The notes under the pieces: model-generated | What the model was told of the DNA's origin: nothing | Databases searched by the model: none | Seen by the model: the letters and a program-made list of their open reading frames with translations, nothing else | Made by a program: the position numbers and the translations under genes | In this document: positions 20,704 through 31,227 of the stretch, in pieces | Position numbering within the stretch: position 1 is the stretch's first letter | Layout of the letters: the number at the start of each line of letters is the position of its first letter | Origin: Ichthyophis bannanicus | Taxonomy: Eukaryota > Chordata > Amphibia > Gymnophiona > Ichthyophiidae | Length of the DNA stretch: 64,000 nucleotides | NCBI GenBank assembly: GCA_033557465.1 | Contig: CM066041.1 | Span: 154,851,532-154,915,531 of the forward strand | Direction of reading: 5' to 3'

Positions 20704-22320
20704 ATGCAAATTCTAGAGGTCTAAAAAATAAGTTGGGGGAGTTAGAATATTAAACTGCATATAATTGCATCTCAGAGACCTGATGGAAGGAGGATAACCA
20801 ATGAAACACTGTGATATCTGGCTACAAATTATATCACAATGATAGGGCAGATCAAATTGTTTGAGGGGTGGCACTATATATTAAAGAGGGCATTGAGTTG
20901 AACAGGATAAACGTTTTTCAGGAGACAAAATACGTATACTGTAGAATCTCTATGGATAGAAGTTCCACGTAAAAAGGGGAAGAGAATGGCAGTAATTATC
21001 CAAATGCCAGGCCAGAATGAACAGACAGATGATGAAATGTTAACAGAAATTAGGGAAGCTAGCAAATATTACAACACAGTAATAACAGGAAATTTGAATT
21101 ACCCTGGTACTGAATGGGTCAATGTCAGAACAGGACATACTAGGGAAATAAAGTTTATAGATAAAATAAATGACTGTTTTATGGAGTAGCTGGTTCATGA
21201 AAAAACATGAAGGGAAGCTATTTTAGATCTAGCTCTTAGTGCAATGTAAGATCTAGTGTGAGAGGTAATAGTGTTAGGGGGCCACTTGGCAATAGCAATC
21301 ATAACATGATCACATGATTAATAAATGTAGGGAAGATAGCAAGGAAATTGACTTCTGGTTAAGAAAAAACTAAAAGGAGCAACTGCAAAGGTTAAGAGTT
21401 TACATCAGGCCTGGGTATTATTTAAAAATGCTCTCTTGGAAGCCCAGACCAGATGTATTCCATGCTTTAAGAAAGGTGGAAGGAAGGTCAAACAACAGCC
21501 AGCATAGCTTAAAGGTGAGGTCAGAAAGACTGTTATAGCTAAGAGAGAATCTTTCAGAAAATAGAAAAAAAGAGCCAAATGATGAAAACAGGAAACCTCA
21601 TAAATAGAAAGCATTGATAAGGCAGGTAAAGAGAGAATTTGAAAAGAAGCTTGTTGTGGAAGCAAAAGTACATAATAAAAACTTTCTTCAGTATATTCAT
21701 AGCAACATACCAGTGAGAGAGTCAGCTGGACCATTAAATGATAGAGGGGTAAAAGTGGCACTAAGAGAGGACAAGGCCATGGCGGAGAGACTGAATGAAT
21801 TCTTTGCTTCAGCCTTTACTGAAAAAGATGTAGGAAACTTACCCATGCCAGAAATGATATTTAAAGCTGATGTATTAGATGAATTGAAACTAATTTTGAT
21901 AAATCAAGATGACATAATACAGCTATTTGATAAACTAAAGAGTAGCAAATCAACTTGGCTGGATGTCATACATCACAGGGTGCTAAAAGAACTGAAATAT
22001 GAGATTGCAGCCCTACATTATAATCTGTGAACTATCATTAAAATCATTTTTAGTACATGAAGATTGGAGAGTGGCCAATGTAATGCCAATTTTTAAAAAG
22101 GGTTCCAGGGGTGATCTGGGAAACTACAGACCAGTAAGTCCGACATCAGTTCTGGGAAAATGGTAGAAATCATTATAAAGCACAAAATTACTGAACATGT
22201 AGATAGTCGAGGTTTAACGGGGCAAAACCAACATGGATTTAGCTAAGGTAAGTCTTGTCTCACTAATAATCTCTTATATTTTTTAAGGTGTGAATAAACA
22301 GGCAGATAAAGGTGAAGGAC
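20704..22320 (+). mobile_element. CR1-A LINE endonuclease and RT start (continuation)
   Basis: It continues from 17443 directly into ANSRGLKNKLGELEY. The decayed endonuclease reads PGQNEQTDDEMLTEIREASK (about 21007-21065), LNYPGTEWVNVRTGHTREIK near 21094-21150 and LFKNALLEAQTRCIPCFKKG near 21420-21475. The RT linker is MAERLNEFFASAFTEKDVGN near 21778-21840. RT motif 1 (NYRPVS-like) lies near 22120-22140. Many stops are present. Confidence 0.85.
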
Positions 22321-22456
22321 TACAGATATTTCTGTGATTGTTTAGTTTCTTTAAGTTTGTTGGTGATGTATTAGTTTCTGGATGATTTATCTTCTGTGCA
22401 AGCTCTTGCTTGATTAATTTTGTAAAATCTTTAAATATATAAATAAATAAATAAAT
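22321..22456 (+). mobile_element. Short A-tailed insert with 7-bp duplication
   Basis: AAGGTGA occurs just before (about 22310-22316) and just after (about 22458-22464) this 136-nt segment. The segment ends in (AAAT)n. It fits a short 5'-truncated LINE or SINE. The family was not recognised. Confidence 0.6.
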
Positions 22457-22697
22457 GAAGGTGAGCCGGTTGATACACATTATATCTGGATTTTCAGAAA
22501 GCCTTTGACAAGATCCCCCTCAAGAGAGACTCTTGATGAAATTCAAAGGTCATGGGATAGGAGACAGTGTGGATTAGGAACTGCTTACAAGATAGAAAAC
22601 AGTGACTAGGGCTAAATGGCCATTTTCTCAATGGAGAAACGTGAACAGTTGAAAACCCCAGGGATCTGTGCTGGGCCCGCTGCTTTTTAACATTTTT
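22457..22697 (+). mobile_element. CR1-A LINE RT middle (continuation)
   Basis: The frame reads FRKAFDKIPLK, a motif-A equivalent, then IRNCLQDRKQ-like words and PQGSVLGPLLF in decayed form. It stops at CTTTTTAACATTTTT, where the half-L1 is inserted. CR1 resumes at 24571. Confidence 0.85.
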
Positions 22698-24570
22698 TTT
22701 TTTTTTAAACTTTTATTTTCATTTTGCAACAAACAAAAGAAACAACACACCAAAAGAGACAAAACAAGTATACAATAAGGAAAAGTAAACCCATTACCCC
22801 CCACCCCGATGCTTCTTCTCTACCCGATTATATCAGCATGTGAGCGCTTCCAATTAACAGTGATTATGCATCAAACGATCAAAAGAGTATCTACAATACA
22901 GCATGATCATGGGACAGAGATGTATACAAAGTTAGACAGTCAGATGAGAGCATTTAGCAAAATGTACATAGTCATTGAGCATCTTCCATTGAGACCAATG
23001 AGAAGGAGTCTGAACGGAGGAAGCGAACCGACGGGATATTTGTTCATATTTACTGTAAAGACAAGCATGATTCCACCATTCATTGGGGCTCAGATGGGAG
23101 CTAATTTTCCAGTATTACTTAATTAGGGAAATAGCAATGCCAAGCATAAAGTTCGAAAGGAGATAAGTTAAAAATTCTGAGCATGATAGCACACATAATT
23201 TCACTATGTCCCTCAAACTGACCGTATCTGGCTGTACACATGACATAGGAAAAATAAGCTAATATAATACAATGAAGCGCCCCACATTAACAAAGAAAAC
23301 CGCAGTACGGTAGAGGAGAAGCAAAACCCCAAAATTACTGGCGACCATGTGTCTGCGGGGAGAAACCCCAGAGAAGGCCGAAATTGAAAAAACACATAAC
23401 CTGGAGGACTGTGCGTGCTCCGAATCCGACCGAGGCACACATCATGAAGGGATAGGAGACCAAAAAACAAAAGTCATATAGAGAAAGAAAGAAAGTCCAG
23501 GCTATTGCTGTGCTTGGCTATTACCACCGCATCGGGCCCTTCAAAATGGCGGATAGAGCCGGCAGATAAGAGTCCAAGATTTGGGATCAGCGCATCTGCT
23601 CTGCTTCTTTGGAGTCTAAAAATGTTGATAGTAGATCAGGATCTTCGAACGTCCTGGTTTGGTTGTGGAGAGTCACTCGGAGCTTCGCTGGATACAACAG
23701 GCCAAAGCGAGCCTGTAGCTGTTGAAGTCGAGGGCGAAAAGCAAGGAGTTTCTTCTTCCGACGGTCAACGGTAGGCTTTGCCAAATCAGGAAAGAAGGAG
23801 ACCTTACGACCTTCAAATTCCAAATGATGATTCGCTCGGGCAGCATGTAAAATTTGTTCCACTTGTTGATATCGTAGCAAGCTAAAGATAATAGGCCGGG
23901 GGGTCGTGCGGTTGAGCGCCATGTGGGCAGGAACACGGTGTGCTCGATCGATTTCCAGTTCTCTGTGAAAAGTGATCTTCAGCAAGGAGGGAAGAGTTTT
24001 GAGCAAGAATTCTCTTATATCTCCTGCTTCCACCCCCTCCGGTATTCCTATGAGCCTCACATTGTTGCGACGGGCTCGATTATTGCTATCTTCTAACTCC
24101 TTTTGAAGATTCTGTATCTGGCGCTCAGCCTTGTCCAGTTTGCCCAAGCGCACCTCGTGCGAGTCGAGGACCCCCGCCATGTTGTCCTGCCGTAATGAAA
24201 GACTTTCAAGTCGGTCCTGGAGCACTCCAAAGTCTTCTCGCATGGCTCGAAGCGCTTCTCCATTGGACTGCACCAATTCCTTCACGCCGCGTATTTCCTC
24301 CAAAATCTCCCGGTGCCTTTCGGGGTTTTCACGAAATGGAACCATCTTCTGTGGGGAAGACACCTCTGTTTTGGAGCGTTTTCCGTGAGAAGAAGAAGGA
24401 AACCCGAAGTCCAAGCGCGCTGGTTTATGGGCCGCCATCCCCCCGAGGTGCCCCGGTCAGCTCGGAGCGAAATAGTAAATTTGTATAGGTATTAAGTCAG
24501 GATTCTAAGTAGGCCTCTCGGGAGCTTCAACGCAAAGCGTCCTACCCGCTGGACATCAGGCTCCGCCCCC
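22698..24570 (-). mobile_element. ORF1-only L1 derivative (HAL1-like), 1.87 kb
   Basis: A 16-bp duplication GCTTTTTAACATTTTT (22682-22697 and 24571-24586) bounds the element. On the minus strand it starts with a GC-rich GGGGCGGAGCCTGATGTCC leader. It has a 284-codon ORF1 (24438-23587), then about 890 nt of 3' untranslated sequence ending AATAAAAGTTTAAAA and a poly-A run next to the duplication. There is no endonuclease or RT frame anywhere between ORF1 and the tail. Intact 5' start, intact ORF1 and poly-A with no ORF2 is the layout of mammalian HAL1 (half-L1) elements. It would need ORF2 enzyme supplied by another L1. Confidence 0.85.
23587..24438 (-). CDS. L1-type ORF1 protein, intact (283 aa)
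   Basis: An uninterrupted frame starts at an ATG about 130 nt from the element's 5' end. Residues 1-40 are basic and Pro/Ser-containing. Residues about 40-125 form a coiled coil with heptad-like L/V spacing (LEEIRGVKELVQSNGEALRA; VLQDRLESLSLRQDNMAGVL). Residues about 125-215 are the RNA-recognition domain (RRNNVRLIGIPEGVEAGDIR; RPIIFSLLRYQQVEQIL). The end is the basic C-terminal domain (GRKVSFFPDLAKPTVDRRKK; LYPAKLRVTL). This is the usual order for L1/Tx1 ORF1p, an RNA-binding trimer that coats the LINE RNA. With no stop in 283 codons the copy is young. Confidence 0.85.
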   Translation of the reverse strand: MAAHKPARLDFGFPSSSHGKRSKTEVSSPQKMVPFRENPERHREILEEIRGVKELVQSNGEALRAMREDFGVLQDRLESLSLRQDNMAGVLDSHEVRLGKLDKAERQIQNLQKELEDSNNRARRNNVRLIGIPEGVEAGDIREFLLKTLPSLLKITFHRELEIDRAHRVPAHMALNRTTPRPIIFSLLRYQQVEQILHAARANHHLEFEGRKVSFFPDLAKPTVDRRKKKLLAFRPRLQQLQARFGLLYPAKLRVTLHNQTRTFEDPDLLSTFLDSKEAEQMR

Positions 24571-25596
24571 GCTTTTTAACATTTTTAATTGATCTGGAAA
24601 TGGGAACAAGTGAGGTGATCAAATTTGCAGATGACACAAAATTATTCAAAGTTGTTAAAACACAAGAGCATTGTGAAAAATTAGAAGAGGACCTTGACAA
24701 ATTGGGAGACTGGATGTCCAAATGGCAAATGAAATTTAATGTGGGCAAGTGCAAAGTTATGCACTTAGAGAAGAGGAACCCAAACTACAGTTACACGATG
24801 TATGACTCCACATTAGGTACCACCACTCAGGAAAAGGATCTCAGCATCTTCATCAATAATATGTTGAAACCCTCTGCCCAGTGTGAAGCTGCAGCCAAGA
24901 AAGCAAATAGAATGCTAGAAATGATAAGGAAAGGAATGGAGAATAAATACAAGGATATTATAATGCCTCTGTATCGCTCCATGGTGTGACCACACCTTAA
25001 ATATTGTGTTCAATTCTGATCGCCATATCTTAAAAAGAATATAGCAGAATTGGAAAAAGTGCAAAGAAGAGCAACCAAAATGGTAAAGGGGATGGAAGGA
25101 TATCTCTATGAAGAACGGTTGAAAAGGTTAGGGCTCTTCAACTTGGAAAAGAGACGGCTGAGGAGAGATGTGATAGAGGTTTATAAAATAATGAATAGAG
25201 TGGAATGGGTAAATGTAGATCAGTTGTTTACTCTTTCAAAAAGTAAAAAGACTAGGGGGTATGCAATGAAGCTACTATGTAGCACAATTAAGACTAATCG
25301 GAGAAAATATTTTTTCACATAATCAAACTCTGGAATTCGTTACCAGAGGATGTAGTAAAAGTGTAGCTGGGTTTAAGAGAGGTTTGGACAAGTTCCTGGA
25401 GGAAAAGTCCATAAACCATGATTAAAGTGTACCAGAGATATCCATTGCTTACCCTTGGGAAAAGCAGCATGGAATCTGTAAACGTTTGGGAACCAGACAG
25501 GTGCATGTAGCCTGGATTGGCCACTGTTGGAGACAGGATACTGTGCTTGATGGACCCTTGGTCTCACCCAGTATGGCATATCTTATGTTCTTAAAC
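24571..25596 (+). mobile_element. CR1-A LINE RT motif C to 3' end (continuation)
   Basis: It resumes at the duplicated site with SEVIKFADDTKLFKVVKTQE (FADD, motif C) at about 24609-24665. It proceeds through KLGDWMSKWQMKFNVGKCKV, MLKPSAQCEAAAKKANRMLE, KDIIMPLYRSMV and [20 protein letters not shown]. The coding end is decayed near 25320-25430, and the tail finishes CATATCTTATGTTCTTA near 25596. With 16396, 20704 and 22457 this completes one almost full CR1-A element with three later insertions. Confidence 0.88.
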
Positions 25597-25635
25597 TGAA
25601 AACCTATTGAATGAAGTGTCATAAACTGAGACAAA

Positions 25636-25763
25636 GGGGTATGTTTACTAAACCGGGCTAACGGTTAACCCGGGCTATCTACAACTAGGTCCCATTGAAT
25701 AATATGGGACCTAGTGGCAGATAGCCCGGGTTAACCGTTAGCCCGGTTTAGTAAACATACCCC
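25636..25763. mobile_element. Foldback MITE, 128 bp
   Basis: It is an almost perfect hairpin. The left arm, beginning GGGGTATGTTTACTAAACCG, is matched by the right arm for 45 nt exactly and then for 15 more with two mismatches. The loop is about 6-8 nt around 25696-25703. No coding capacity is present. A degenerate relative lies at 51696-51819. AAA flanks both sides, so the duplication, if any, is short and uncertain. Confidence 0.85.
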
Positions 25764-25870
25764 AAAGTGTTTAGACTTCCAGATGATAAAGATGGTACAG
25801 GTAGTACAAGATGATGTCAGGTGGATTCATGTCCATTCATAAACACCACATACTCAATTTCCATGATGTG

Positions 25871-25884
25871 ATGGCTAATGATTT
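25871..25884. repeat. 14-bp target-site duplication of the PLE composite, left
   Basis: ATGGCTAATGATTT at 25871-25884 is repeated exactly at 34366-34379. The whole 8.5-kb PLE arrangement lies between them. Confidence 0.92.
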
Positions 25885-26643
25885 CACGTAAAATGATTCG
25901 GTCTTTTTTCTTGAACGTAGAACTTTCTAGTAAATAGTATGATGACGTTCAGTAGAACTACAGGGAAATACTTTAAAACTATGTAAACCTGCAATTTACT
26001 CCATTTAAATGTTGTAGAAAAAAGCTTAAACAGGTGTACTATAGTCTTAATCTTCTTTTAATTGTCCAACAGCATTCTGCTATCCACCGGTGGTACTCCC
26101 AACGTAAAAAATTTTTCTGTTTTATTTCCTTAATCTTTAATTACTTATTTATACTCTGGTAAAAACCACTAGTGCTCATCTTAAAAATAATATCGAGAGG
26201 TCATAAATTTTCTATTTTGCGTCGTACTTCTCAAAACTCGACTCCCGTCTTTGAAATGAGTAAAACGATCTCTCAAAGACCATCTCAATATGAAATTCTA
26301 AAGTCCGAAGTTACCAAAACGTTCAAAAATGTACTGAAATGTTTTAATCCATTGAGGTAACAGCTGACAATGTTTGTGTGATCCCGACGCTCTCCCCCAG
26401 CGCCAGTAGCGTTTCTCCTAATCGGGTTCTTCAGGGGATCATGAACCCTGCGAACAAACAGTATAGACGACATGTTACTTCCCATCAAACAACTGTTATA
26501 TTCTCGGCAAATGTGTATGAACTGAGCTAAAACGATAATACAAGCTACTTACAGAATACAGCTGCCCACGTCCGAAACTGCAATATGTCTCCTTCTCTTA
26601 ACTTGCGTAATTAAACTGAAAGATGAAGGGACGCCGCGCATGC
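25885..26643 (-). repeat. PLE terminal repeat (pLTR), left copy
   Basis: This repeat forms the 3' pLTR of the minus-strand unit. It begins at the left edge with a 42-nt extension (25885-25926, CACGTAAAATGATTCGGTCT...), then CTAGTAAATAGTATGATGAC. It is repeated at 29812-30570 and, without the extension, reversed at 33649-34365. It holds a hammerhead ribozyme at 26379-26441. Beyond 26643 it runs into the PLE 3' untranslated region. Confidence 0.9.
26379..26441 (-). ncRNA. Hammerhead ribozyme in left pLTR
   Basis: On the minus strand: stem I TGATCCC (26441-26435) pairs with GGGATCA (26385-26379), 7 perfect bp. The core CTGAAGA follows, then a short stem II region ACCCGATTAGGA, the core GAAA, stem III ACGCT/AGCGT, and the cleavage triplet GTC just before stem I closes. 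The predicted cut lies between 26386 and 26385. Stem II is weak (two C-G pairs with an A-A mismatch next to the core). Hammerheads in pLTRs are established for Penelope-like elements. Confidence 0.85.
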
Positions 26644-26776
26644 GGTTCACAACTCTCAAAAGGTATTTAAAAGGATTCGTCAAAACCAACGTAATTGACT
26701 CCTCCCTCTAAAGCGCCAATCCTATCCCAAAGCGGGATTTCATGAGTCCGGCCTCCCATTCACAAAAAGCCATTCA
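26644..26776 (-). other. PLE 3' untranslated region, minus-strand unit
   Basis: This is the 133 nt between the GIY-YIG stop codon and the pLTR. The same sequence, reversed, lies at 33515-33648. It is absent next to the middle pLTR, which shows where that repeat was joined to the truncated unit. Confidence 0.75.
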
Positions 26777-29053
26777 TTACAAGCACGCTGCCCATTCTAT
26801 CATTGCGTTCAATCCATGTGGAGCGACGGTGTTCAAATTATATATCCACCGCTGTTCTCTTTGTGTCAGAATTTGATCCTGTGACCTACTTCCCCTACCT
26901 TCTGCCACTTGATCAATGCAAAAACACACCAGCCGATCAAACGTATGGCTTTCTTTGAGGCAATGTTGGACCAATGGGGCTTGCTCAACTTTACAGCGCA
27001 ATCTGCTCCAATGTTCTCGCATGCGTACCCTAAAAGAGCGTATCGTTTTGCCTATATAAATTAAATTACATGGACATTGTACCACATAAACTACCCCTTT
27101 TGAATCGCAGTCAGTGGAAAATGTAAGAGTATAATTTCTCTGACGATGGTGAAATGTTGTTATCTCTAATGTAATGGCACAAATATCACAGTTGCCACAG
27201 CGTTTATGTCCCTTATTATGTATTGCTTCTAATACAGTGGGCAAAACCGTAGGACTCAAATATTCCTTTAAATTGCGGTGCCTTTGCCAAACGCACCGCA
27301 ATTTCTTACCTGCTAAACCCGGTACTGTGGTTAGTACATTTTTATGTTTCTGCAAAGTACGTTGAATATCTCTGCTAAAGGGTGAAAATTGTGTTATCAT
27401 CAACCTGCCGTCTGTGACTAGACGGTTGACATAGTAAATTGCGGTGATTATATAAAGCTCTACGATACGCTCTCTTAATTACTGTACTCGGATACCCCCG
27501 TTCTAAAAAATTCATTTTCAACTGTTGTGCCTTAATCTTGAACTCGGTATCACTCGAACAATTCCTCCGAAAACGGAGGAATTGAGAGAACGGGAGCCCC
27601 TCTTTCAATGATCTGGGGTGTGCACTATGATAATGCAGAAGAGTGTTACGATCAGTGGACTTCCTAAAAAACCGATGTGTCCCAATGTTCTCTCCCTCTC
27701 GTAATCATTACGTCTAAGTAAGTTAAGGTGTTATGATGGTAGTTTGACGTAAATTTAATATTGGGATCTAACTGGTTGATCCATTGAAAAAAAGATAAAA
27801 GCAGCCTTTCCGATCCCTGCCAAAGCAAAAAAACATCATCAATGTACCTTTTCCAGATAATGATGTTAGGGGTGAACGGGGAACTACCTATCCAATGGTC
27901 CTCAAACATGGCCATATAGAAGTTGGCGATTGAAGGGGCACATGTGGCTCCCATGGCCACACCCGAGATTTGTTTTAAACAGCTGCCCTTCAAAAGCAAA
28001 ATAATTATTATAAATTGCTAAATCTGCTAGTTCCATCAAAAACTGAATCATAGATTCAGAAAGATCACCCCTATTGAATAATGTTGCTTGTACTACCTCT
28101 AAAGCTGCACGCTGAGGGATGTTGGTATAAAGGGAAACAACATCCATCGTGACGAGAATTACATCTATATCAGCTGCCCATTTATCCAACCCGCTCAATA
28201 TGCAAAGAAAATCAGTGGTGTCCCGTAAATATGCGGGGATATTGATTAATAGCGGGCGCAGAAATGTGTCTATGAAAACGGACAACGGCTCAAGCAAACT
28301 GCCCTTGGTCGATACAATCGGTCGCCCAGGAGGCCGGACCAGATCTTTATGTATCTTAGGCACTAAATAGAGTTTAGCCACTGCTGGAGAAATGACATTT
28401 AAAAATTTAAACTCTTTCTTAGATATTAATTTATTTGACATAGCCAATAAGGTCAAGTCCTTAATGCGTTGTTGTAATTCCGGGCCTGGATCTATCGCTA
28501 AGCGCTCATATATGGTTATATCTTCTAATTGACGAAAAGCCTCTGTCAAATAGTCTTCTCGTTTAAGGATCACCACTGCTCCCCCCTTATCCGCACGTTT
28601 AATGACTAAGTCAGAACGTGATTTTAAAGATTGTAGTGCTTGGTTTTCTGGATAGGGAAGAGCATAGTGAACTGATGTCTTCGACTTCTGCAATCGTTGA
28701 ATGTCCTGTAATACTAGTGTTTTAAAGATTTCTAAGCCCGGATGTAAAGGGCCTGGTGGTGACCAGTTCGACCTGAGCGGTAGTGGGATCCGCGGCACAT
28801 CAATAAGATCCAGATGGTTATCTGATGATTGAACGGTGGAAGAGGAAGGGACATTTTCCGCAAAAAAATGTTTCAAGGACAGTTTACGAAGAAATCTCTC
28901 AAAGTCAAGATGAAATTGGAACATATCGAAATGTGTCCGGGGAACAAAGGAAAGGCCTCTGTTCAAAACAGTTAGTTCTTGCGCTGTCAAATTTGCTCCT
29001 GAAATGTTCACTACTAGATCAGGTCCAGCCATACTGGAACCGGCACCCATCAT
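26777..29053 (-). pseudogene. PLE ORF2 (reverse transcriptase plus GIY-YIG endonuclease), minus-strand copy, frameshifted
   Basis: The ATG at 29053 overlaps the ORF1 stop by 4 nt (ATGA). The first 380 or so codons are open to about 27975: LYLVPKIHKDLVRPPGRPIV near 28370-28310 and VTMDVVSLYTNIPQ (motif A) near 28155-28110. Compared with the plus-strand copy there is one extra A near 27975, one extra T near 27668 and a 17-nt deletion near 27400. The open pieces between them carry GVAMGATCAPSIANFYMAMF (motif B, 27960-27900), RYIDDVFLLWQG (motif C, 27856-27820), CGNCDIC (a Cys pair of the linker finger) and VVYVVQCPCNLIYIGKT (GIY-YIG, 27095-27045). The protein would reverse-transcribe and nick target DNA. 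This copy cannot make it whole. Confidence 0.9.
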
Positions 29054-29803
29054 TTCTTTTTCGGGGGTGCTCGCTCCCGTGTTTTGCCCCTGTCCCCTTC
29101 TTTCTTTTTGTTTTCTTTTGACTGATCCGGTTTGTTTTGTTCTAAAAAAGATCCTGTTCTTCCGGAGGCCATCGAATCAGTGGACCCAGTCTCATCGGTC
29201 GAGTCGCTAAACTCAACCCGTTTTCTGATTTTCTTGGTTTTACGATTCGTAGCCATCCAGGGGTAGACATACCCTGCTGTATAGTCTAGATGATCCCTCT
29301 TCAATTTGTTTGTTTTTTTGAGCATTATCTCTTGATGAAGTGTAGAGAGTTGTTGTTGCATTGTTTCTATCTTCTCTTTATAGCTTTTATCTTCCACAGA
29401 TGATTTCAGGCGATTTTGGGTCTCTTCTATTTCTGTTGTTAATTGTTGAACATCTTTTTTTACTGTGTCGACTATAAGGACCATCAAGTCCAGAGAACAC
29501 TTATTTAATATTTTGTTCCAATTATCTGTAAAATCCGGATCAGCCGTGCGTACTCGAGGTTCTTTGTACACTCTCAAACCGCGGGGGATTTGTTGTCTGC
29601 TAATATTCTATGAGTGATAGCCGATGTAATTCTGAACGAATCTTCTTCTGCTGTAATTTTAGCAGAGAGTCCCATGTTACTACATCTGAATCTTGCAGTG
29701 CAGCTGTAGAAGTAGCAAATGGAGTAAGCTCTTGTACTAGACCTGCAATATGGTCCTGGGTAAAGCTCAACACGTTATGCCAGCCAGACGACCCTTCTGC
29801 CAT
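29050..29803 (-). pseudogene. PLE ORF1, minus-strand copy, 2-nt deletion
   Basis: It starts with an ATG 8 nt downstream of the middle pLTR. The N-terminus MAEGSSGWHNVLSFTQDHIA and LHRLSLIEY are open. Then two bases are missing (TATTAG against TATATTAG in the plus copy, near 29603), which brings in a stop. The rest reads on from 29577: VDTVKKDVQQLTTEIEETQN and IETMQQQLSTLHQEIMLKKT form a coiled coil, and a basic tail ends PPKKK. The coiled coil plus basic region suggests a nucleic-acid-binding accessory protein like LINE ORF1p. That role is inference. Confidence 0.85.
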
Positions 29804-29811
29804 CGTGAATC

Positions 29812-30570
29812 CACGTAAAATGATTCGGTCTTTTTTCTTGAACGTAGAACTTTCTAGTAAATAGTATGATGACGTTCAGTAGAACTACAGGGAAATACTT
29901 TAAAACTATGTAAACCTGCAATTTACTCCATTTAAATGTTGTAGAAAAAAGCTTAAACAGGTGTACTATAGTCTTAATCTTCTTTTAATTGTCCAACAGC
30001 ATTCTGCTATCCACCGGTGGTACTCCCAACGTAAAAAATTTTTCTGTTTTATTTCCTTAATCTTTAATTACTTATTTATACTCTGGTAAAAACCACTAGT
30101 GCTCATCTTAAAAATAATATCGAGAGGTCATAAATTTTCTATTTTGCGTCGTACTTCTCAAAACTCGACTCCCGTCTTTGAAATGAGTAAAACGATCTCT
30201 CAAAGACCATCTCAATATGAAATTCTAAAGTCCGAAGTTACCAAAACGTTCAAAAATGTACTGAAATGTTTTAATCCATTGAGGTAACAGCTGACAATGT
30301 TTGTGTGATCCCGACGCTCTCCCCCAGCGCCAGTAGCGTTTCTCCTAATCGGGTTCTTCAGGGGATCATGAACCCTGCGAACAAACAGTATAGACGACAT
30401 GTTACTTCCCATCAAACAACTGTTATATTCTCTGCAAATGTGTATGAACTGAGCTAAAACGATAATACAAGCTACTTACAGAATACAGCTGCCCACGTCC
30501 GAAACTGCAATATGTCTCCTTCTCTTAACTTGCGTAATTAAACTGAAAGATGAAGGGACGCCGCGCATGC
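29812..30570 (-). repeat. PLE terminal repeat (pLTR), middle copy
   Basis: It is the same 759-nt sequence and orientation as the left pLTR. I see one difference (CTCTGCAAATG here, CTCGGCAAATG there). It serves as the 5' pLTR of the minus-strand unit: the ORF1 ATG is 8 nt away. On its other side, after GCATGC at 30570, it joins the truncated plus-strand unit at GCACTGCAAGATTCAG through three extra bases AAG. Confidence 0.92.
30306..30368 (-). ncRNA. Hammerhead ribozyme in middle pLTR
   Basis: The sequence is identical to the left ribozyme: TGATCCC (30368-30362), CTGAAGA (30361-30355), GAAA, ACGCT/AGCGT, GTC and GGGATCA (30312-30306). The predicted cut is between 30313 and 30312. It would give the minus-strand unit a 5' end about 509 nt before the ORF1 ATG. 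The distance to the left ribozyme cut is 3927 nt, one element length. Confidence 0.87.
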
Positions 30571-31227
30571 AAGGCACTGCAAGATTCAGATGTAGTAACA
30601 TGGGACTCTCTGCTAAAATTACAGCAGAAGAAGATTCGTTCAGAATTACATCGGCTATCACTCATAGAATATATTAGCAGACAACAAATCCCCCGCGGTT
30701 TGAGAGTGTACAAAGAACCTCGAGTACGCACGGCTGATCCGGATTTTACAGATAATTGGAACAAAATATTAAATAAGTGTTCTCTGGACTTGATGGTCCT
30801 TATAGTCGACACAGTAAAAAAAGATGTTCAACAATTAACAACAGAAATAGAAGAGACCCAAAATCGCCTGAAATCATCTGTGGAAGATAAAAGCTATAAA
30901 GAGAAGATAGAAACAATGCAACAACAACTCTCTACACTTCATCAAGAGATAATGCTCAAAAAAACAAACAAATTGAAGAGGGATCATCTAGACTATACAG
31001 CAGGGTATGTCTACCCCTGGATGGCTACGAATCGTAAAACCAAGAAAATCAGAAAACGGGTTGAGTTTAGCGACTCGACCGATGAGACTGGGTCCACTGA
31101 TTCGATGGCCTCCGGAAGAACAGGATCTTTTTTAGAACAAAACAAACCGGATCAGTCAAAAGAAAACAAAAAGAAAGAAGGGGACAGGGGCAAAACACGG
31201 GAGCGAGCACCCCCGAAAAAGAAATGA
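30571..31227 (+). pseudogene. PLE ORF1, plus-strand copy, 5'-truncated
   Basis: The frame is open through the coiled coil to the stop at 31225-31227. It is joined to pLTR sequence at 30570, so the first 30 or so residues of ORF1 are replaced by a few codons read from the repeat (an ATG at 30550 lies in the pLTR). Over the shared part it matches the minus copy but keeps the two bases missing there (IEYISRQQIPRGLRVYKEPR is continuous). The stop overlaps the ORF2 start as ATGA. Confidence 0.87.

Noticed and set aside
25636..25763. CRISPR-like or regulatory palindrome
   Set aside because: It is a single hairpin with a second dispersed copy in a eukaryotic repeat landscape; a MITE explains it.
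26172..26488. Frames of 62 and 67 codons inside each pLTR
   Set aside because: They are identical in all three repeats because the repeats are. One overlaps the ribozyme and has no domain, so it is more likely non-coding.
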